A stretch of DNA of 20,016 bases from a virus: positions 1 to 20,016 of the IMG/VR virus record IMGVR_UViG_3300015263_000213; one strand, given 5' to 3'. Positions 19,373-20,016 of this stretch are shown piece after piece; positions within the stretch are counted from its first letter, which is position 1; each line of letters begins with the position of its first letter. The notes beneath the pieces were generated by a model. The model worked only from the letters and a program-made list of their open reading frames with translations. It did not search any database and was not told the origin of the DNA. The position numbers and the translations under genes were made by a program.

Positions 19373-19494
19373 AGGAAACTTGCAGCAAACGCAACTTTGT
19401 TGTATGTTGGTTCGATTCCAACTTTTTCCGTTTTGGAAAAATCGCTCAATGGTAGAGCATCTGACTCATAATCAGACAAACAAAATGGTTTCCT
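19373..19494 (+). tRNA. Candidate circularly permuted tRNA-Met (anticodon CAU)
   Basis: The tRNA parts occur in rotated order. First comes T stem GTTGG (19406-19410), loop TTCGATT, CCAAC (19418-19422), 3' acceptor strand TTTTTCC (19423-19429) and G. A four-base TTTT follows, then 5' acceptor strand GGAAAAA (19435-19441), TC, D arm GCTC-AATGGTA-GAGC (19444-19458), A and anticodon arm TCTGA-CTCATAA-TCAGA (19460-19476; anticodon CAT 19467-19469). Acceptor 7/7, D 4/4, anticodon 5/5 and T 5/5 pairs are all Watson-Crick. The flanks pair too: TTTGTTG (19396-19402) with CAAaCAAA (19477-19484) and AGGAAAC (19373-19379) with GTTTCCT (19488-19494), making an extended variable arm. CCA is not encoded. 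The coordinates include this arm; it is also copy 3 of the TTTTAGG element. Confidence 0.8.
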
Positions 19495-19504
19495 GTTGAA
19501 TAAT

Positions 19505-19580
19505 GCCGTATTAGCTCAGTCGGTAGAGCAGTTGCCTTGTAAGCATCAGGTCTGGGGTTCGATTCCTCAATGCGGCACCA
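19505..19580 (+). tRNA. tRNA-Thr (anticodon UGU), CCA encoded
   Basis: Acceptor GCCGTAT/ATGCGGC (one G-U), D arm GCTC-AGTCGGTA-GAGC, anticodon stem GTTGC/GCATC with one T-T mismatch, loop CTTGTAA (anticodon TGT), variable AGGTC, T arm TGGGG-TTCGATT-CCTCA, discriminator A and encoded CCA. Length 76. It starts ten bases after the permuted tRNA element. Confidence 0.92.
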
Positions 19581-19780
19581 GAATACCCGTCTATGGTAAA
19601 ATGACGTTAAAGTTACCCGGCGTTTGTTTTGGTTAGGCCGTATAACGCACACCAAACGGGTTCTATAAGCCCTAACTTTTATAGTGGTGCTATCTTGAGC
19701 CAAAGAGTCAGGATCGAAGTCCCGCAGTGGCATAGCTTGTGTCCGAGCTATGATCGCAAGATCGCAAGTGATGAAAATGG
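19581..19780 (+). ncRNA. Structured spacer between tRNA-Thr and tRNA-Ala
   Basis: No gene is seen. Complementary segments include ACCCGT (19585-19590)/ACGGGT (19656-19661) enclosing GCGTT (19620-19624)/AACGC (19644-19648), then CTATAA (19663-19668)/TTATAG (19679-19684), CATAGCT (19731-19737)/AGCTATG (19746-19752) and GATC-GCAA-GATC (19752-19763, GNRA-type loop). This could be one or two structured RNAs or processing hairpins of the tRNA precursor. No family recognised and no hidden tRNA arms found. Confidence 0.45.
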
Positions 19781-19788
19781 TATAAATA
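19781..19788 (+). promoter_or_regulatory. TATAAATA box upstream of tRNA-Ala
   Basis: An exact match to the T4 late promoter consensus, 20 bases before the tRNA-Ala-like gene. If functional, this tRNA would be transcribed late, unlike the tRNAs behind sigma70 promoters. Confidence 0.5.
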
Positions 19789-19808
19789 GTCACAGGCAGT
19801 AATTTATT

Positions 19809-19880
19809 GGGGTACCAGATGGGTGCTGACTCTGCCCTTGCACGGCGGAAGACGGGGTTCGATTCCCCGGTACTCCACCA
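19809..19880 (+). tRNA. tRNA-Ala-like gene (anticodon UGC) with reduced D arm
   Basis: Acceptor GGGGTAC/GTACTCC (one G-U), anticodon stem CTGCC/GGCGG (one G-U) with loop CTTGCAC (anticodon TGC), variable AAGA, perfect T arm CGGGG-TTCGATT-CCCCG, discriminator A and encoded CCA. Only 16 bases (19816-19831) lie between acceptor and anticodon stem, about three fewer than normal. The best D stem is CAG/CTG with loop ATGGGTG, leaving no normal positions 8-9. Total 72 nt. Confidence 0.8.
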
Positions 19881-19885
19881 AGATT

Positions 19886-20011
19886 ACACATTGTCCTGAC
19901 CGTAAGGAAGGAAGCTCGTAACTCTGAAAGAAACTAGTTGACTTATAATCCTAGTTACGCTATAATGGCGGTGAGAAAAGTTGGTACAAGGATGCGAGAC
20001 CAACAATGTGT
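19886..20011 (+). repeat. 9-bp inverted repeat bracketing the right-hand end
   Basis: ACACATTGT (19886-19894) is the exact reverse complement of ACAATGTGT (20003-20011). Between them is an inner GTTGGT/ACCAAC pair (19980-20003 region) and the promoter at 19938. It resembles the other outer stems of this region but lacks the TTTTAGG/CCTGTAGA ends. No tRNA arms are recognised; the partner gene may lie beyond the window. Confidence 0.45.
19938..19966 (+). promoter_or_regulatory. Strong promoter at the right edge
   Basis: TTGACT at 19938-19943, 17-base spacer, TATAAT at 19961-19966. AACTAG (19932-19937) and CTAGTT (19951-19956) form an inverted repeat around the -35. It probably drives further RNA genes outside the window. 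Confidence 0.75.
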
Positions 20012-20016
20012 ATAAC

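Noticed and set aside
19446-19793. Minus-strand open frame of 115 codons over the tRNA cluster
   Set aside because: Its translation contains the SNPRPDAYKATALPTELI pattern typical of reversed tRNA genes; it overlaps tRNA-Thr and the permuted tRNA.
19886-20011. A second permuted tRNA at the right edge
   Set aside because: Outer ends pair, but no TTCGA-type T arm or convincing D and anticodon arms were found between them; part of it may lie outside the window.
1-20016. CRISPR array or insertion sequence
   Set aside because: No evenly spaced direct repeats and no transposase gene or terminal repeats with target duplications were seen.

Overview
The window looks like part of a T4-superfamily myovirus genome. 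The left edge carries the 3' part of a T4-type RNase H (flap 5' nuclease). It is followed by a DUF6433-like protein, a PhoH-type P-loop ATPase and a PD-(D/E)XK exonuclease, a set familiar from T4-like phages. Copies of the T4 late promoter box (TATAAATA) occur, and two proteins begin with leaders resembling the T4 capsid-targeting sequence. The tRNA genes and many tiny overlapping genes fit the same picture. The host cannot be read from the sequence; sigma70-type promoters imply a proteobacterium-like host polymerase, and an alphaproteobacterial host is only a guess.

Layout: (1) 1-3529, replication and recombination-type genes and small unknowns, all rightward. (2) 3530-9322, an accessory region of short unknown genes. 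They are split into units by TTGACA/TATAAT-like promoters, several in a shared GTGTTGACA context, usually with an AAAGGA ribosome site. A DUF932 gene (6592-7557) with its own promoter and terminator is the largest. (3) 9319-11798, a membrane operon: consensus promoter, anchored protein, lipoprotein, flotillin-like SPFH protein, strong terminator. (4) 11803-14489, a small gene, then two genes with late-promoter boxes and I-x-E leaders, the second a GP88-family protein; both are candidates for capsid-packaged proteins. (5) 14492-18134, an NAD cassette: bifunctional NMN adenylyltransferase/Nudix, macro domain, two small unknowns and nicotinamide phosphoribosyltransferase. Together they could rebuild NAD from nicotinamide and process ADP-ribose, the two products of NAD-cleaving immunity. 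(6) 18135-20016, a mostly noncoding RNA region with tRNA-Asp, tRNA-Thr, an odd tRNA-Ala, strong promoters and several structured elements. A leftward 2-oxoglutarate/Fe(II) oxygenase gene lies inside it.

The most striking object is at 19373-19494. A tRNA-Met(CAU) appears to be encoded in circularly permuted order: T arm and 3' acceptor strand first, a five-base loop, then 5' acceptor strand, D arm and anticodon arm. All four stems pair perfectly, and the outer flanks pair with each other as an extended variable arm. The outer stem belongs to a family of three elements (18594, 19292 and 19369) that keep the ends TTTTAGG...CCTGT(A/T)GA while the inner pairs covary. Upstream of tRNA-Asp, a 22-bp inverted repeat encloses a further structured segment of about 163 nt.
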